Shown: positions 1-8,204, counted from the stretch's first letter. The stretch: 64,000 nucleotides of DNA from Gynurincola endophyticus (GCF_003991195.1 NZ_RCWL01000001.1:1-64000), one strand, 5' to 3'. The notes: generated by a model from the letters alone, not told the origin. A program made the numbers and translations.

Positions 1-51
1 AGGCTGTTACTGACAAAAATAGGGCAGCTATTCAGATTTTTCTATCAATAA
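1..51 (+). CDS. Possible 3' end of a gene entering from the left edge
   Basis: Frame 1 is open from the first base to a TAA at 49-51 and would encode 16 residues ending LFRFFYQ. A strong hairpin follows nine bases after the stop, as expected at the end of a transcription unit. The piece is too short to assign a family, and an open frame of this length can occur by chance. Confidence 0.3.
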   Translation, partial: RLLLTKIGQLFRFFYQ

Positions 52-59
52 CACAAACC

Positions 60-93
60 AAGACCGGGTTTCAATTGCTTGAAACCCGGTCTT
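60..93. terminator. Perfect 15-bp inverted repeat, probable terminator
   Basis: Arms at 60-74 and 79-93 pair perfectly over 15 bp around a four-base TTGC loop. There is no long T run on either side, so it may be a bidirectional transcript-end hairpin and not a textbook Rho-independent terminator. A diverged version of the same 34 bases occurs at 2453-2486. Confidence 0.5.
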
Positions 94-443
94 CGCTCCC
101 CCAAGTAGAGTATTTGCTAACCAAATTATACAGGATTTACAGAATATCTTAGCCCTGCCGGAATGGCAATTTTAGCGTAAACGATATTCATTTGCTGGTT
201 TAAAATTAGTTTGCTAACAGTAGCATAAGTACCTGTATTTGTCTAAAAATAAACCTGTTTTACTTTAAATGGGTAACTTATTAAACTAATTAGTTTAAGA
301 AGCTCTCTGTTTTTAAACCTATTGATTTAAAATACTTTATGTCCTTGGACTGGATTGATTTTGAAGTATATATCAATTTTTACTTGCTTAAAGAACTTGT
401 TTTTAGTTAAATCAACCTTCTTGAGAAAGTTATTTTTCACTTG
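94..443. other. Intergenic spacer without a recognisable gene
   Basis: AT-rich sequence between the left-edge hairpin and the abiE promoter. I see no open frame with coding character and no RNA gene on either strand. Confidence 0.5.
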
Positions 444-477
444 TTTGTCCAGTTTTTAATACAAAAAACTGGACAAA
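444..477 (+). promoter_or_regulatory. Inverted-repeat operator upstream of the AbiE-type operon
   Basis: Two perfect 14-base arms (444-457 and 464-477) are separated by six bases and lie directly against the promoter -7 element at 482-489, covering where the -33 element should be. AbiEi-type antitoxins are known to bind inverted repeats in their own promoter and repress the operon. The position here fits that role exactly, but that the repeat is the binding site is inference. Confidence 0.6.
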
Positions 478-481
478 TTGT

Positions 482-489
482 TATATTTG
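482..489 (+). promoter_or_regulatory. Promoter -7 element of the abiE operon
   Basis: TATATTTG matches the Bacteroidota -7 consensus TAnnTTTG and lies 15 bases before the ATG at 505. No clean -33 TTTG is visible at the usual 19-21 base spacing, because that region is occupied by the inverted repeat. Confidence 0.5.
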
Positions 490-504
490 TGATAGCATAA
501 AGCT

Positions 505-1230
505 ATGAGCATAACAAAAAACATAACAAACGCTATAGTCAGGCTACCCACCGGGCAAGTCTTCACCTACACCGATTTTCTGAAGGAGCCAGATCAACGG
601 GAGGCGGTGATCAAAGCGCTCAATAGAATGGTGGCGGCGGGGAAATTGGCAAAGCTGGGGAAAGGAAAATACTATAAACCTGAGCAAACTGTATTTGGTA
701 CACTGGAACCAGATCAATATCAGGTCGTGAAAGATTTATTAAAAGAAAATGGTAAAGTGACGGGTTACCTTACCGGATATTCCATTTACAATAAACTGGG
801 GTTAACCACTCAGGTTAGTAATACCATTCAGATTGGAAAAAACGACATCCGATCACAATTCAGGCGGGGGAGATATACCATTACATTTATTCGGCAGAAA
901 AATGAAATAACGAGAGACAATATCCCCTTACTACAAATTCTTGATGCTATCCGCTATATAAAAAAGATTCCTGATACGCCTTTTCTTTTGTCGCTCGAGA
1001 GATTGCAAATCATATTAAAAGAGTTATCAATTGCAGACAAAAAGAAGATGGTTAGCTTGTCTTTAAAATACCCTGCATCCACACGCGCCCTTGTAGGTGC
1101 CATGCTTGAAAATTTAGGAAATAATGAATTAGCAGAAAAACTATCGAAAACACTCAATCCTGTAACCGTCTATAAAATGCCTGGAGCTTCTAAAATTATT
1201 GCGAATTCGGAAAACTGGAATTTGAAATGA
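505..1230 (+). CDS. AbiEi-like antitoxin (DUF6088-type), type IV toxin-antitoxin
   Basis: A 241-residue protein that looks like the antitoxin half of an AbiE-type (type IV) toxin-antitoxin system. The N-terminal part (residues about 1-75) has winged-helix character, including a VIKALNRMVAAGKLAKLGKGKYY segment typical of AbiEi/DUF6088 proteins. The remainder is the C-terminal domain needed to neutralise the toxin. Its stop overlaps the next gene's start by four bases (ATGA), the usual translational coupling of abiEi and abiEii. An inverted repeat on its promoter suggests autorepression. Family placement is from the winged-helix pattern and the nucleotidyltransferase partner. I am fairly sure of the system and less sure of the exact subfamily. 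Confidence 0.75.
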   Translation: MSITKNITNAIVRLPTGQVFTYTDFLKEPDQREAVIKALNRMVAAGKLAKLGKGKYYKPEQTVFGTLEPDQYQVVKDLLKENGKVTGYLTGYSIYNKLGLTTQVSNTIQIGKNDIRSQFRRGRYTITFIRQKNEITRDNIPLLQILDAIRYIKKIPDTPFLLSLERLQIILKELSIADKKKMVSLSLKYPASTRALVGAMLENLGNNELAEKLSKTLNPVTVYKMPGASKIIANSENWNLK

Positions 1231-2213
1231 AACTACACGAAAACAAAGAACTGTTCAGGCAGGCTATACAATTCACCGCACAGGATATAGGCATTCCTGA
1301 AGTATTCATTGAAAAGGATTATTGGGTAACCTTTGCCCTTTTCACACTATTCAATAGCAAAATAGGCGCTGAATCTGTTTTTAAAGGAGGCACCTCTTTA
1401 CTAAAGTGCTTTGGAGTTATCAAGCGCTTTTCCGAAGATATAGACCTGGTTGTTTTAAGAAGGGATGGCGAATCGAATAACAAATTAACCACTAAAATCA
1501 GAACGATCAGTGAAATAGTTTCTAAGGTGCTTCCTGAGGTGAATCTGCCAAAAGTAACTGTTAAAATGGGCATGAACAGAAAAACAGCTCATGAATATAA
1601 AAAACAATTTTCAGGAGATTACGGTCAGATAAGGGATTTGATTATTGTGGAAGCTACATGACTGGGATATTTCGAGCCTTATACAGAAATGCCGATAAGT
1701 TCATTCGTGTATGACATGATGGAAAGAAGAGGGCAGCAGAAGTTAGCCGAAGAATACGGCTTGCGTCCCTTTACCGCAAAAGTCTTGCAGCCAACAAGAA
1801 CCATCTGTGAAAAAATCATGAGCCTGGTGCGCTTTTCCTATAGCGATGACCCCATTGAAGATTTACGGCTTAAAATTCGCCATGCCTACGATTTGAATCA
1901 GTTATTAGAGGTAAAAGAGTTTTCCGATTTTTTCCATTCAGACGATTTCACTGATATGCTCTTGAAAGTAGGGCAGGATGATGTTGTTAGTTATAAATCC
2001 AACAATGAATGGCTCAAATTTCATCCTAATGAATCACTCCTGTTCAGCGATCTGGAAAACACCTGGGAACAGCTAAGAGCCGTTTATAATAATCAATTCA
2101 GTGCTATGGTATTCGGCGGTGAGATTCCGTCGGCAGATCAGATTTTGTTGACTTTACAGCAAATAAAAAAACGTCTTAAAGGTATAAGTTGGAATATAGA
2201 TATAAGGATATAA
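1227..2213 (+). pseudogene. AbiEii-like nucleotidyltransferase toxin, interrupted by one in-frame TGA
   Basis: Reads as one 328-codon frame with a single stop, TGA, at codon 145 (1659-1661). Translation resumes in the same frame as LGYFEPYTEMP, so the original codon was very likely TGG (Trp). The first part holds the nucleotidyltransferase core: a GGTSL motif near residue 53 followed by SEDIDL near residue 72, as in AbiEii toxins. The second part (an ATG is available at 1689) is the helical C-terminal region. If the stop is real, the product is a 144-residue fragment that keeps the GGT and DxD motifs but lacks the C-terminal half, so the toxin is probably dead. A sequencing error or TGA readthrough are the alternatives. 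The upstream antitoxin is intact. Confidence 0.75.
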
Positions 2214-2330
2214 ATATAAATAACTCATACATCTGAAACATCTAAGTGCACATCAGAGAGGGCAGGTTATTACTATTTTAATCGATAGAGAGATGTTTTT
2301 CTTTGCTGTTACATGAGATAATTGTTCTCT

Positions 2331-2444
2331 TTTTCGATTAGTCTGTCACAACAGTATGCGCTATTGATGATCGCCGAAAGCAAACCAGATGAAAAAAATG
2401 TAATGAAGCTGGTGCTGGACAACCTTATCAACGGATATAATTAA
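2331..2444 (+). pseudogene. Possible C-terminal gene remnant
   Basis: A short frame without a start codon, open from 2322, ends at TAA 2442-2444. Its last 34 residues (LSQQYALLMIAES...VLDNLINGYN) look like real protein, and a terminator-like hairpin follows eight bases later. It resembles the tail of a gene whose front has been lost. The family is not recognisable. Confidence 0.3.
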
Positions 2445-2452
2445 TCTAAAAT

Positions 2453-2486
2453 AAAACCTGGTTTCAGTCAATTAAAACCCGTTTTT
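2453..2486 (+). terminator. Imperfect hairpin with T-rich tail, probable terminator
   Basis: An AAAACC..GGTTT / AAACC..GTTTTT stem with a few mismatches runs into a T-rich tail. By eye about 25 of its 34 bases match the hairpin at 60-93 without gaps. Confidence 0.45.
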
Positions 2487-2825
2487 CTTTTGTATTTCCG
2501 GATAAATTTCGAACGTCTATTATACAAAACGTAGTAATAAACGTTTGTTTGCTCGTGCAACATTGTCTGTAAAAAACTATTGGCTTTTGACGGGTACTAT
2601 TTACAAATGCTAAATGTTTTAAGATTTATAAAAATAGAGAAGATGACTAAACGTTTAAACTTAATTATATATAGCAAAAACAATTCATAAAGAATCGTTG
2701 ATAATGTGCTTGTTTTAGAGTTGAAGATTTAAAACAATACAAAGAAAGTATTAATTGGAAACTGCTTAATCAAAACTAAACAGTTTCCAATTAACTTATG
2801 TAATCCGCATTAAACGAAAAGAAAC
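2487..2825. other. Intergenic spacer without a recognisable gene
   Basis: AT-rich spacer between the hairpin and the minus-strand gene. No convincing frame, RNA or repeat was seen. Confidence 0.5.
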
Positions 2826-3737
2826 TCAAAAGTAGGTTCCCACTTGTGAACTCCACCTGTTTATATTTTCGTGTACTATACGCTTTATGAAAGATGGATC
2901 TTTTGACGCACTTTGTTTGTCTAGTTCTTTGTTTGAATCAAATTTGGATAACCTGAAGAGATATGTAGCATTACCACTTTTAAGGTTCTCAAATATTAAA
3001 AGGTCTTTTGTTTTGTATTCAAACATTAAGTATTCATGGAAACCTCCTGTTCCAATTGTAACGTCATTTGGCTGTTGCTCTTTAAGAACAGCAAATCTAT
3101 AACTATTGCCGGTGGATTCAAACTCCGGTGTGCCTTGTAAGCGGTTCTGTATTGTTTCAAGCTTTTCGGAAATTGACTTGTTGGAACATCCAGCGGGTAG
3201 AATTGATCTATCCTTAAATTTTGTTACTGGTATGATTGGTTCAAATTCCACATTGTACATTAAATAATAATTACTTAACGTGTATGCTAGATTCATAGCT
3301 GCGCCAGCTCTCAAATAATGTTGATCATTTTCTTGCATTATAAGCATAGGGAATACCAAAATAATTTCACCTTGAGGAGTCTTTGCTACAGACAATTCTA
3401 GATTGAATTTATGTAAAAGACTCTTCTCCCATATAGAAAATTCACGATCATAACTTATCCATCTTTCCCACTTCGAGTTATAGTACTCAATATGTTTCCA
3501 TATAGAAATCTTTCGTTCCGGCCTTTTGCGAACAAGTTTTCCCGTTGTATTTTCACGTAAAATACCTTTTTTGCCTGTTAGTACTACTGAGCTTTTGATG
3601 CCTGCTATTAGGTCCTTAACTCCTGGATGAGTTTTGCCAAAATCAGTCAGATCTTTAATTCCGAAACCAATGTAATACTTTGTGTTTGGTTCTATAATAC
3701 CTTTTAGGTATCTTTCTGGATTATTAACTCTTTTCAT
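2826..3737 (-). CDS. Unrecognised 303-residue protein of the accessory region
   Basis: I do not recognise the family. The protein has no signal peptide or membrane segment and is probably cytoplasmic. It begins MKRVNNPERYLKG, is rich in aromatic and basic residues through its first half, and ends with a segment reading LIFENLKSGNATYLFRL followed by FIKRIVHENINRW. That ending looks like a conserved C-terminal domain, with strand-forming runs and an invariant-looking His-Glu-Asn. It stands alone on the minus strand between an AbiE-type system and a HEPN-like gene, with long empty spacers on both sides. This is the setting of accessory or defence genes, but no function can be read from the sequence. 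Confidence 0.6.
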   Translation of the reverse strand: MKRVNNPERYLKGIIEPNTKYYIGFGIKDLTDFGKTHPGVKDLIAGIKSSVVLTGKKGILRENTTGKLVRKRPERKISIWKHIEYYNSKWERWISYDREFSIWEKSLLHKFNLELSVAKTPQGEIILVFPMLIMQENDQHYLRAGAAMNLAYTLSNYYLMYNVEFEPIIPVTKFKDRSILPAGCSNKSISEKLETIQNRLQGTPEFESTGNSYRFAVLKEQQPNDVTIGTGGFHEYLMFEYKTKDLLIFENLKSGNATYLFRLSKFDSNKELDKQSASKDPSFIKRIVHENINRWSSQVGTYF

Positions 3738-3860
3738 AAAAATATTTTAAAAATTTGTGATCAGGTTTTAGTTGCATCCGCTATGGTACTGATCATAGTT
3801 ACTTATTTACCATCACACAGAATTTTTGAGAACATTTTGGAAAATTGAAAAACATTCCAT

Positions 3861-3868
3861 TATATTTG
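3861..3868 (+). promoter_or_regulatory. Candidate promoter -7 element
   Basis: TATATTTG fits TAnnTTTG. A TTTG at 3835-3838 lies 22 bases upstream, slightly longer than usual. It would serve the small frame starting at 3906. Confidence 0.3.
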
Positions 3869-3905
3869 CACTAGTTTAAAGTTTTACCACTTAGGGGACC
3901 AGCCG

Positions 3906-4055
3906 ATGGGTTTCATAAAAACAGTTAGTTGTGTGATACTACGGTTTCTATTTGTAATAGTTTTGGTCGATAAATACATTTCCAAAAAGCAGACCTTCTT
4001 TAGTTTAATGACCTTCTGTCATTTTTTTGTCATTTATTTTAGTTCAAATAATTAA
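3906..4055 (+). CDS. Candidate 49-residue hydrophobic small protein
   Basis: ATG at 3906 is preceded by AGGGGACC (3893-3900), an unusually purine-rich ribosome-binding site for this genome, and by a promoter-like element 38 bases upstream. The product has two hydrophobic stretches, around residues 7-21 and 31-46, with a basic middle (DKYISKKQ), so it could be a small membrane protein. In AT-rich DNA such frames also arise by chance. Treat it as a hypothesis. Confidence 0.25.
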   Translation: MGFIKTVSCVILRFLFVIVLVDKYISKKQTFFSLMTFCHFFVIYFSSNN

Positions 4056-4469
4056 TGTGATTGGTTGAGATGACTGACCGTCATGAAAGGTTGTCTTAAT
4101 GTGTTTATTTGTCAAGTGAATGTTTAAGACGCTCCGCTTATTTTACTTAGGAGTTGTGGAAGTTTTATTTTTTGCATGATACATACAGCTTTTATTGCGA
4201 ATGAGATTATAGGCTGCTTGATATTTATTGGGAAATTATCTACTTAATTATTATCCTTTTTTTACAATTATCTAACCAGATTCTGATTGATTTACGAGAT
4301 TTTAGCGATCTGGTGAGATATGGTCTGACTCAAAGAAAATAGGTGCTTTGGTTAAAACCATCAGCGTCTTTATCATGTCAATTATCCTTCCAAAGCTTAG
4401 AATCCATATATTGGAATTGCTTTATTTTCGGTAAACTAAACCTTAACTAAGTAAATACACAATTTATAC

Positions 4470-5024
4470 ATGCTTATGAAATTAGATCACAGCACCCTCA
4501 TGTTAGCTCGAGATGCGCGTAGTCATTACGACGCTTATGAAGTATTACAAGAAAAAACAAGTGAATTGCGCAGAACGCAATCAAACAAAATTGAGGAGCA
4601 TCAAAAGAAGTTCAAAGATCTTAGTGTGCCAATGCCTCTTACAGAACACGATATGGATCTTTCAACACCAGCGCTTGTATGTTTAGCTTTTTCAATAGAA
4701 CTACATGTGAAATTGCTTCTTCATACTTATGATATAACTGCCCGGGGGCATGATATTGGGAAACTAATGAAGAAATTGCCTGAAGCCGAAACAGCTTACA
4801 TATCAAACCATCCATATTTTCATCCTTCGCAGCAAGGCGAAGGTTTTTTTGAGAATATTGATAAGGCTTCTAATTTATTTATAAGAACTCGATATTATTA
4901 TGAGAATATGGGCACTCTTATCTCTAACACTGGGTTTTGTATTACGTTGGCTAAAGTGATTAGGAAGAGAATTGTAGAGCGCGTGCCTTATCTAAGAAAT
5001 GATTTAGGCGTATTTTCCAAGTGA
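4470..5024 (+). CDS. HEPN-like helical protein
   Basis: A 184-residue all-helical protein. The centre reads ALVCLAFSIELHVKLLL, then RGHDIGKLMKKLP, then FIRTRYYYEN. This order (amphipathic helix with an E..K pair, a GHD..L motif, a late R.RY.YE motif) is typical of stand-alone HEPN-like proteins, which often sit in defence or toxin-antitoxin contexts. A clear R-x4-6-H ribonuclease motif is not evident, so catalytic activity is uncertain. ATG at 4470 is used; the next in-frame ATG at 4476 is equally possible. It lies alone on the plus strand in the accessory region, before tRNA-Asn. Confidence 0.5.
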   Translation: MLMKLDHSTLMLARDARSHYDAYEVLQEKTSELRRTQSNKIEEHQKKFKDLSVPMPLTEHDMDLSTPALVCLAFSIELHVKLLLHTYDITARGHDIGKLMKKLPEAETAYISNHPYFHPSQQGEGFFENIDKASNLFIRTRYYYENMGTLISNTGFCITLAKVIRKRIVERVPYLRNDLGVFSK

Positions 5025-5152
5025 ATGGTAGTTCAAAGTAGATTGTTTCCTAAAGGCGTTTTGTATAATGTCAGAAATCATCAATATCTAACCAAGAAGA
5101 CTAATTCATTTGACTATCTAATAAACTGTATTTAACAAGCGTGTAGAGGAAA

Positions 5153-5191
5153 TAAAAAAAGGACTTCTCAATTTTTACTTGAAAAGTCCTT
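5153..5191 (-). terminator. Rho-independent terminator of tRNA-Asn
   Basis: Arms 5159-5170 and 5180-5191 pair with one mismatch. On the minus strand the stem is followed by a run of seven T residues. It begins six bases after the tRNA 3' end. Confidence 0.8.
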
Positions 5192-5196
5192 GGAGG

Positions 5197-5270
5197 CTCC
5201 CCCTGCTGGACTTGAACCAGCGACCCTCTGATTAACAGTCAGATGCTCTAACCAACTGAGCTAAGGAGGA
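5197..5270 (-). tRNA. tRNA-Asn (anticodon GUU)
   Basis: The minus strand folds as a tRNA of 74 bases: acceptor TCCTCCT/AGGGGGA, D-arm GCTC..GAGC, anticodon arm TCTGA-CTGTTAA-TCAGA with anticodon GTT, and T-arm GCTGG-TTCAAGT-CCAGC. CCA is not encoded. It marks the right end of the accessory stretch, which lies on the 3' side of this tRNA, the side where integrating elements usually insert. Confidence 0.95.
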
Positions 5271-5376
5271 ATTTCCCGTGTTGGGATTGCAAAAGTAAGA
5301 AAATTTTTATTCGAACAAAATTTTTTCGCACTTTTTTTTAATTTTTTTTTCGCCTTATCGCTTCACACACAATTCT

Positions 5377-5724
5377 TTAAATCCACTTGAACATTGACTT
5401 CGGCGGTAACCCAATGTACCAGCCATCTTCACGTTCTTCTATCGCATAGGTTCGCAGGTAATAACCCTCCCCGCTTACATTCCGGCCGTTCTTTAAACAG
5501 AACTTATACCGGTGTAACGGACACACTACATTACCCATCGCATCTACATATCCGCTCACCATATCCGCACTCGCATGCGGGCATTTTTGCTGAAATCCGT
5601 ACAACTGATCCTGCCAACGGGCTATTCCAAGTTTTCTTCCGTCTACCTCTACCGCCGCCAGGTGCTGATCCGTCCAGTTGAGTTCGTTCGGATGCATCAT
5701 AAATTTATGCCACTCTACCGTCAT
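5377..5724 (-). CDS. Rieske-type [2Fe-2S] protein
   Basis: A 115-residue protein with the Rieske cluster-binding pattern C48-P-H50 and C68-P-L-H71, followed by the YKFCLKNG strand typical of small Rieske ferredoxins related to the nitrite reductase small subunit. It would act as a soluble one-electron carrier or as a component for a partner oxygenase or reductase not seen here. Its ATG overlaps the hflX stop by one base (TAATG), so the two are translationally coupled. Rieske genes next to hflX are not functionally explained by the sequence. Confidence 0.88.
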   Translation of the reverse strand: MTVEWHKFMMHPNELNWTDQHLAAVEVDGRKLGIARWQDQLYGFQQKCPHASADMVSGYVDAMGNVVCPLHRYKFCLKNGRNVSGEGYYLRTYAIEEREDGWYIGLPPKSMFKWI

Positions 5725-6914
5725 TATTCGAAGAAAATAGTTTTATATGGATAACGAACTTTATATAAGTCTTTTACCTTTCCTAATATCAACGAACGCA
5801 ATTCTTCGATATTCGTTCGCTCAGCCGCAGAAATGAATACCGTATTGCCTTCGAGCTCATGCTCCCAACGTTCTCTCAACTCGCGCTTGATGTCGACTTT
5901 TACCTCTTCTTCGAGCCACTCGTCAAAGGTGTTTTTTTCGTACAGGTCCATTTTATTGAAAATGGTGAGCATCGGCTTTTCATCGGCTTTGATATCCTGT
6001 AAAGTCTTTTTCACCACCCCGATCTGGTCTTCATACTGAGGGTGCGAAATATCCACTACATGTAATAATATATCTGCTTCCCTTACTTCGTCTAACGTGC
6101 TTTTGAAACTTTCTACCAGATGGTGCGGTAGTTTACGGATAAATCCTACCGTATCACTTAACAAAAACGGTACTTGCTCAAACACTACTTTTCTGGTAGT
6201 AGTTTCGAGCGTAGCGAAAAGTTTATTTTCAGCGAATACCTCCGACTTGCTCAAAAGATTCATGATCGTTGATTTTCCAACGTTCGTGTATCCCACCAAA
6301 GCAACCCGGATAAATTCACCACGATCTTTTCTTTGTACAAAAGATTGTTTGTCAATTTCTTGTAATCTCTTCTTTAATAATGAGATTTTGTCTTTTACGA
6401 TACGACGGTCAGTTTCGATTTCAGTTTCACCAGGCCCCCTTGTTCCGATACCACCACCCTGACGTTCAAGGTGTTTCCACATCCCTTTCAGGCGGGGTAA
6501 AAGATATTGATACTGCGCCAGTTCTACCTGGGTTTTTGCCTGGGCGGTTTTAGCACGGCGGGCAAAAATATCCAGAATCAGATCCGAACGGTCGATGGTT
6601 TTGGCTTTTACCACCTTCTCAATATTACTGATCTGTGATCCGCTTAACTCGTCGTCGAAAATAACCAGACTTACTCCTCTGGCAGCTACATAAGCGGCAA
6701 TTTCTTCCAGTTTCCCTTTACCTACAAAGGTTTTAGAATCCGGATGAGGAAGTTTCTGTTGAAAAGTTTTTATAGTAGTGGCTCCGGCAGTTTCAGCCAA
6801 AAAAGCCAATTCGTCCAGGTACTCTTTAGCCTGCTCTTCCGTTTGTGATTTATGAACCAATCCCACAAGAACCGCTGTTTCTTCGTTCTTTATAATATTC
6901 TTATTCTCTAGCAA
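5724..6914 (-). CDS. hflX: Ribosome-associated GTPase HflX
   Basis: A 396-residue GTPase of the HflX family, which binds the large ribosomal subunit and splits or rescues stalled ribosomes. The N-terminal HflX domain ends in the signature GGGIGTRGPGETEIETDRR (residues 153-171), followed by a coiled-coil linker. The G domain carries G1 GYTNVGKST (208-216), G3 DTVGF, and G4 NKMD. Length and motif order are normal for the family. It is cotranscribed with the downstream Rieske gene. The start MLENKN is used. Confidence 0.95.
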   Translation of the reverse strand: MLENKNIIKNEETAVLVGLVHKSQTEEQAKEYLDELAFLAETAGATTIKTFQQKLPHPDSKTFVGKGKLEEIAAYVAARGVSLVIFDDELSGSQISNIEKVVKAKTIDRSDLILDIFARRAKTAQAKTQVELAQYQYLLPRLKGMWKHLERQGGGIGTRGPGETEIETDRRIVKDKISLLKKRLQEIDKQSFVQRKDRGEFIRVALVGYTNVGKSTIMNLLSKSEVFAENKLFATLETTTRKVVFEQVPFLLSDTVGFIRKLPHHLVESFKSTLDEVREADILLHVVDISHPQYEDQIGVVKKTLQDIKADEKPMLTIFNKMDLYEKNTFDEWLEEEVKVDIKRELRERWEHELEGNTVFISAAERTNIEELRSLILGKVKDLYKVRYPYKTIFFE

Positions 6915-6943
6915 GGAAATTAATTTTACTACAAAATAACCAC

Positions 6944-6976
6944 AAAAAAAGCGAACACCAAGAGGTATTCGCTTTT
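6944..6976 (-). terminator. Terminator of the 6998-7741 outer-membrane gene
   Basis: Stem 6947-6959 / 6964-6976 with a four-base loop and one mismatch. On the minus strand it ends in a T run. It separates the outer-membrane protein gene from hflX. Confidence 0.75.
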
Positions 6977-6997
6977 CTATAGTGAATGTTTTTATAA

Positions 6998-7741
6998 TTA
7001 TAAGCCTGAAATGTTAATTCCGATCTGGAACGGACGAATATCCGGGCCTGATCCTTCTTTAATAAAGGCGTTAAACTGGTAAGATCCGTACAAGGAGAAC
7101 GCTCCCCAACCTACACGGCCGGTAACCTGTAAACGGGTACCATTGAAGAATCTTTTTGAGTGTTCCTGAACTGTTCCGTTTAAGATGGTTCCACCGTTTT
7201 TGTTTCTTAATGTTTTACCTTTTGAAGAAGCACTTACCAGTGTACCTACTTTACCGCCGATCGCCGCTTTGAAACTGTTCTTTTTGGTAGGATCAGCCTG
7301 GAATCTTAACTCAATAGGAGCTTCCAGATAAGCGGTTGCAATTTTATACTTTTTGTAGTTATTCGTATCAGCTACATTTTTGAAACTTAATTCGTTATTG
7401 TATTGACCGCGAATGTCAACAGTGGTTTTGTTTAAGAAGAAATTGTCGGTTCCCACACCGGCACCGATACCCACACTGAAACGAGGATCTGTTTTAAAAG
7501 GAAGGTCGAACATAAAATAAGCATTGAAGCTTCTTGAGATACCGCCGGCATTGATGGTATCAGGTATGCCAGACCAGCCATTGTAACCTAGCTGGAGCAT
7601 AAAGTGGTCGTTTGAACGATTTGTAAGCTTTACCTTACTCCAATCCGTTTTCTCTTTTGTTTTCTTTACTTCAGTTGAGTCTTGTGCAGCCAGTGATAAT
7701 GTAGAAGCAACAGCCAGAACTACAAATAATAATTTTTTCAT
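6998..7741 (-). CDS. Secreted outer-membrane beta-barrel protein (PorT-like)
   Basis: A 247-residue protein with a clear Sec signal peptide (MKKLLFVVLAVASTLSLAAQ). The mature part consists of alternating amphipathic strands rich in Gly and aromatic residues (IGAGVGTDNFFLN, AAIGGKVGTLVSA, GRVGWGAFSLYGSYQF), as in the small outer_membrane_beta-barrel/PorT-like proteins common in Bacteroidota. The specific role is unknown. It is a single-gene unit with its own terminator. Confidence 0.75.
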   Translation of the reverse strand: MKKLLFVVLAVASTLSLAAQDSTEVKKTKEKTDWSKVKLTNRSNDHFMLQLGYNGWSGIPDTINAGGISRSFNAYFMFDLPFKTDPRFSVGIGAGVGTDNFFLNKTTVDIRGQYNNELSFKNVADTNNYKKYKIATAYLEAPIELRFQADPTKKNSFKAAIGGKVGTLVSASSKGKTLRNKNGGTILNGTVQEHSKRFFNGTRLQVTGRVGWGAFSLYGSYQFNAFIKEGSGPDIRPFQIGINISGL

Positions 7742-8204
7742 CCGATATAATTAATCAGTATTGGTGACCTAGAGTTTGCAATAATAGCGAAGATTTTTCA
7801 CTTTTTGCGTTTAGGTTTGTATTTGTAAAGCTAAGCTTTTTAAGAAAATGACCTAAAGCAGATTCAAAAATTTGCGTTAAAACCGGCTATTTACGGGTAA
7901 CATGTATATTTTATCGACGAACTGTGATTGCCGCTCTACCAAATCTGCGTACCTATTATCCCCCCAAAAAAATACTTTTAATAATATCCTCAATGAAGTT
8001 ATGCGAAACATCGCTCGCCTGCGATACTTAACCTGCGTTTTCGGTAAATGACCGGGCAATACAACTGCGTGACAAATCTGAGCCTCACAAAATAACCTTG
8101 CAAGCGTATTTGGGAGAGCGTTCTCTCCTTCATTCTGACTCCTGACATAATGCTGTCACCTGGTAGCGATAAGTTTGTTTTAATTAATCTTTAAAAGAAT
8201 AAAA
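7742..8204. other. Divergent intergenic region without a recognisable gene
   Basis: 463 bases between the beta-barrel gene and the hydrolase. A 60-codon minus-strand frame (7877-8059) shows no protein-like features. Both divergent promoters must lie here, but I see no clean consensus. Confidence 0.5.

Larger units (their letters stand above)
3738..4469. other. 732-base spacer with one candidate small ORF
   Basis: No long gene. It contains a TATATTTG promoter-like element at 3861-3868 followed by a possible 49-codon frame at 3906-4055 (listed separately). The rest (4056-4469) is AT-rich with nothing recognisable. Confidence 0.5.

Noticed and set aside
96-104. An eight-base match (GCTCCCCC) to the 3' end of tRNA-Asn, as a possible attachment site
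   Set aside because: Too short to be meaningful, and no integrase is visible between it and the tRNA.
7877-8059. A 60-codon minus-strand frame between the beta-barrel and hydrolase genes
   Set aside because: No family-like features, no promoter or ribosome-binding site, and the composition looks random.
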